Below are positions 63,196-64,000 of a DNA stretch of 64,000 nucleotides, piece by piece (the stretch's first letter is position 1; each line of letters starts with the position of its first letter). Under the pieces are notes generated by a model. The model was not told where the DNA came from, did not search any database, and saw only the letters and a list, made by a program, of their open reading frames with translations. The DNA is from Legionella wadsworthii DSM 21896 = ATCC 33877 (GTDB lineage: Bacteria; Pseudomonadota; Gammaproteobacteria; Legionellales; Legionellaceae), in NCBI RefSeq assembly GCF_000701265.1, contig NZ_KL370759.1, forward strand, positions 779,631-843,630, read 5' to 3'. The position numbers and the translations under genes were made by a program.

Positions 63196-64000
63196 ATGGT
63201 TAGAGTAAAAGACACTATCCCCCTATGTGAAGATGGAAGCATTGATGTTGATTTATGGCTCCATCAATTAGGCGCAAAAGGTTATTTGGATAATCTTGAA
63301 CTCATTCGAAGCGCATGTACCTTAAGCCAACTTGCAGGGCAGGAACATGCGACAGAAACGGGGCAATCCTGTTTACAGCAAGGGTTGTCTATGGCTGATT
63401 TGCTCGCAGATCTAGAGGTTGATCAAGAAACGCTTGCTGCAGCCATTATTTTTGAAAATGTGCACTATGCCGATTTATCTTTGGATGATGTGACTGAGCA
63501 ATTAGGCCCGAACATTGCTAAGTTGGTCAGAGGAATTGAGCGCATGAGCGCGATGCATAGTTTTCAGGGGTGGAATAAATACCCCCAAAACAAGCAACAA
63601 ATCGATAACATTCGAAAAATGTTATTGGCAATGGTGGATGATGTACGGGTTGTTCTCATTAAATTGGCTGAACGTTTATGTGTTTTAAGAACTGCAGCCC
63701 ATTTACCCGAAGAGTTAAGGAAACAATTAGCTACGGAAGCTATGGAAATTTATGCTCCTTTGGCAAATCGGCTAGGGATAGGGGCAATAAAATGGGAAAT
63801 GGAAGATCTGGCGTTCCGTCATTTACACCCTGACGATTATAAAGCGATAGCCAAAGGTTTAAAAGCAAAACGTTTGGAGCGGGATAGTTTCGTTGATGCC
63901 ATAGTTGGTCAGTTGAATGAGCAGATCAAGGCTAGTGGCATTGAACATTTTGCTGTATATGGCCGTGCAAAACATATTCACAGTATTTATAAAAAAATGA
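63196..64000 (+). CDS. relA: RelA (p)ppGpp synthetase, 3'-truncated by the window edge
   Basis: The first 268 codons of a RelA/SpoT-family protein are visible from ATG 63196. The segment covers the N-terminal hydrolase-like domain and reaches the start of the synthetase domain (YGRAKHIHSIYKKM). In the hydrolase region the catalytic His-Asp is replaced (AAIIFENVHYAD where SpoT has LLHDVIEDT), and RLCVLR replaces the DRLHNMR-type motif. The protein is therefore the synthesis-only RelA rather than SpoT. It makes (p)ppGpp on starved ribosomes; the stringent response is central to Legionella's switch to transmissive phase. Confidence 0.95.
   Translation, partial: MVRVKDTIPLCEDGSIDVDLWLHQLGAKGYLDNLELIRSACTLSQLAGQEHATETGQSCLQQGLSMADLLADLEVDQETLAAAIIFENVHYADLSLDDVTEQLGPNIAKLVRGIERMSAMHSFQGWNKYPQNKQQIDNIRKMLLAMVDDVRVVLIKLAERLCVLRTAAHLPEELRKQLATEAMEIYAPLANRLGIGAIKWEMEDLAFRHLHPDDYKAIAKGLKAKRLERDSFVDAIVGQLNEQIKASGIEHFAVYGRAKHIHSIYKKM

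Noticed and set aside
63196..64000. Damaged RelA/SpoT hydrolase domain as a pseudogene sign
   Set aside because: Loss of the His-Asp motif is typical of synthesis-only RelA.

Overview
This window is a contiguous piece of a Legionella chromosome, most likely not L. pneumophila itself. The evidence is a low-GC (roughly 37-38% by eye) gammaproteobacterial gene set, a VpdC-type patatin phospholipase directly behind the block gyrA-serC-aroA-cmk-rpsA-lapA-lapB-aminotransferase-pyrF, LssY/LssZ-type proteins, and several unrecognised genes that look like Dot/Icm effectors. It carries about 59 protein genes, two of them cut by the window edges (an MFS transporter on the left, relA on the right). I saw no tRNA, rRNA, insertion sequence, prophage or CRISPR array.

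Layout. 1-9.4 kb is accessory: two MFS transporters (one MdfA-like), an unknown candidate effector, a divergent pair of an OprB-type porin and an exported acetamidase/formamidase, an F-box plus choline-kinase-like fusion, a PolB-like exonuclease and a lytic transglycosylase lipoprotein. 9.4-15 kb holds adk with a thioredoxin-like gene, the divergent glpD/glpK pair and gltA. 15.2-26.1 kb is a dense housekeeping run from gyrA through rpsA, lapAB and pyrF. 26.4-31.1 kb holds vpdC, an isolated FimT-like pseudopilin and ubiC-ubiA. 31.2-38.8 kb is on the minus strand: a SlyB-like lipoprotein, the nucleoside-salvage operon cdd-punA-deoC, a membrane protein, cpxRA, and phoH-ybeY-corC. 38.9-44 kb holds rnm-yciO and trpS-scpA-scpB-rluB. 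44.1-51.1 kb is mostly envelope genes: an L,D-transpeptidase-like protein, LssZ, LssY, lipB, ybeD and dacC, with an effector-like gene inserted between lssZ and lssY. 51.3-64 kb holds rlpA, a Kef-type antiporter, ampE, a Cys-rich lipoprotein, aceE-aceF-lpdA, rimI, rlmD and relA.

How they work together. Envelope maintenance is over-represented: CpxRA sensing, LapAB control of LPS synthesis, DacC, RlpA, YafK-like and SLT peptidoglycan enzymes, and SlyB. Central carbon flow is covered by glpKD, the pyruvate dehydrogenase complex with LipB supplying its lipoyl groups, and citrate synthase. RelA and GyrA add growth-rate and topology control.

The most interesting items are the F-box/choline-kinase fusion at 6.5 kb; the cluster of three perfect DnaA boxes, two in a palindrome, with a strong terminator between rimI and rlmD; an SD-occluding hairpin before gyrA; a SlyB protein without its glycine zipper; a tryptophanyl-tRNA synthetase with an iron-sulfur-type cysteine motif; and the LssY/LssZ locus, which lacks the transporter genes I recall beside it in L. 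pneumophila.
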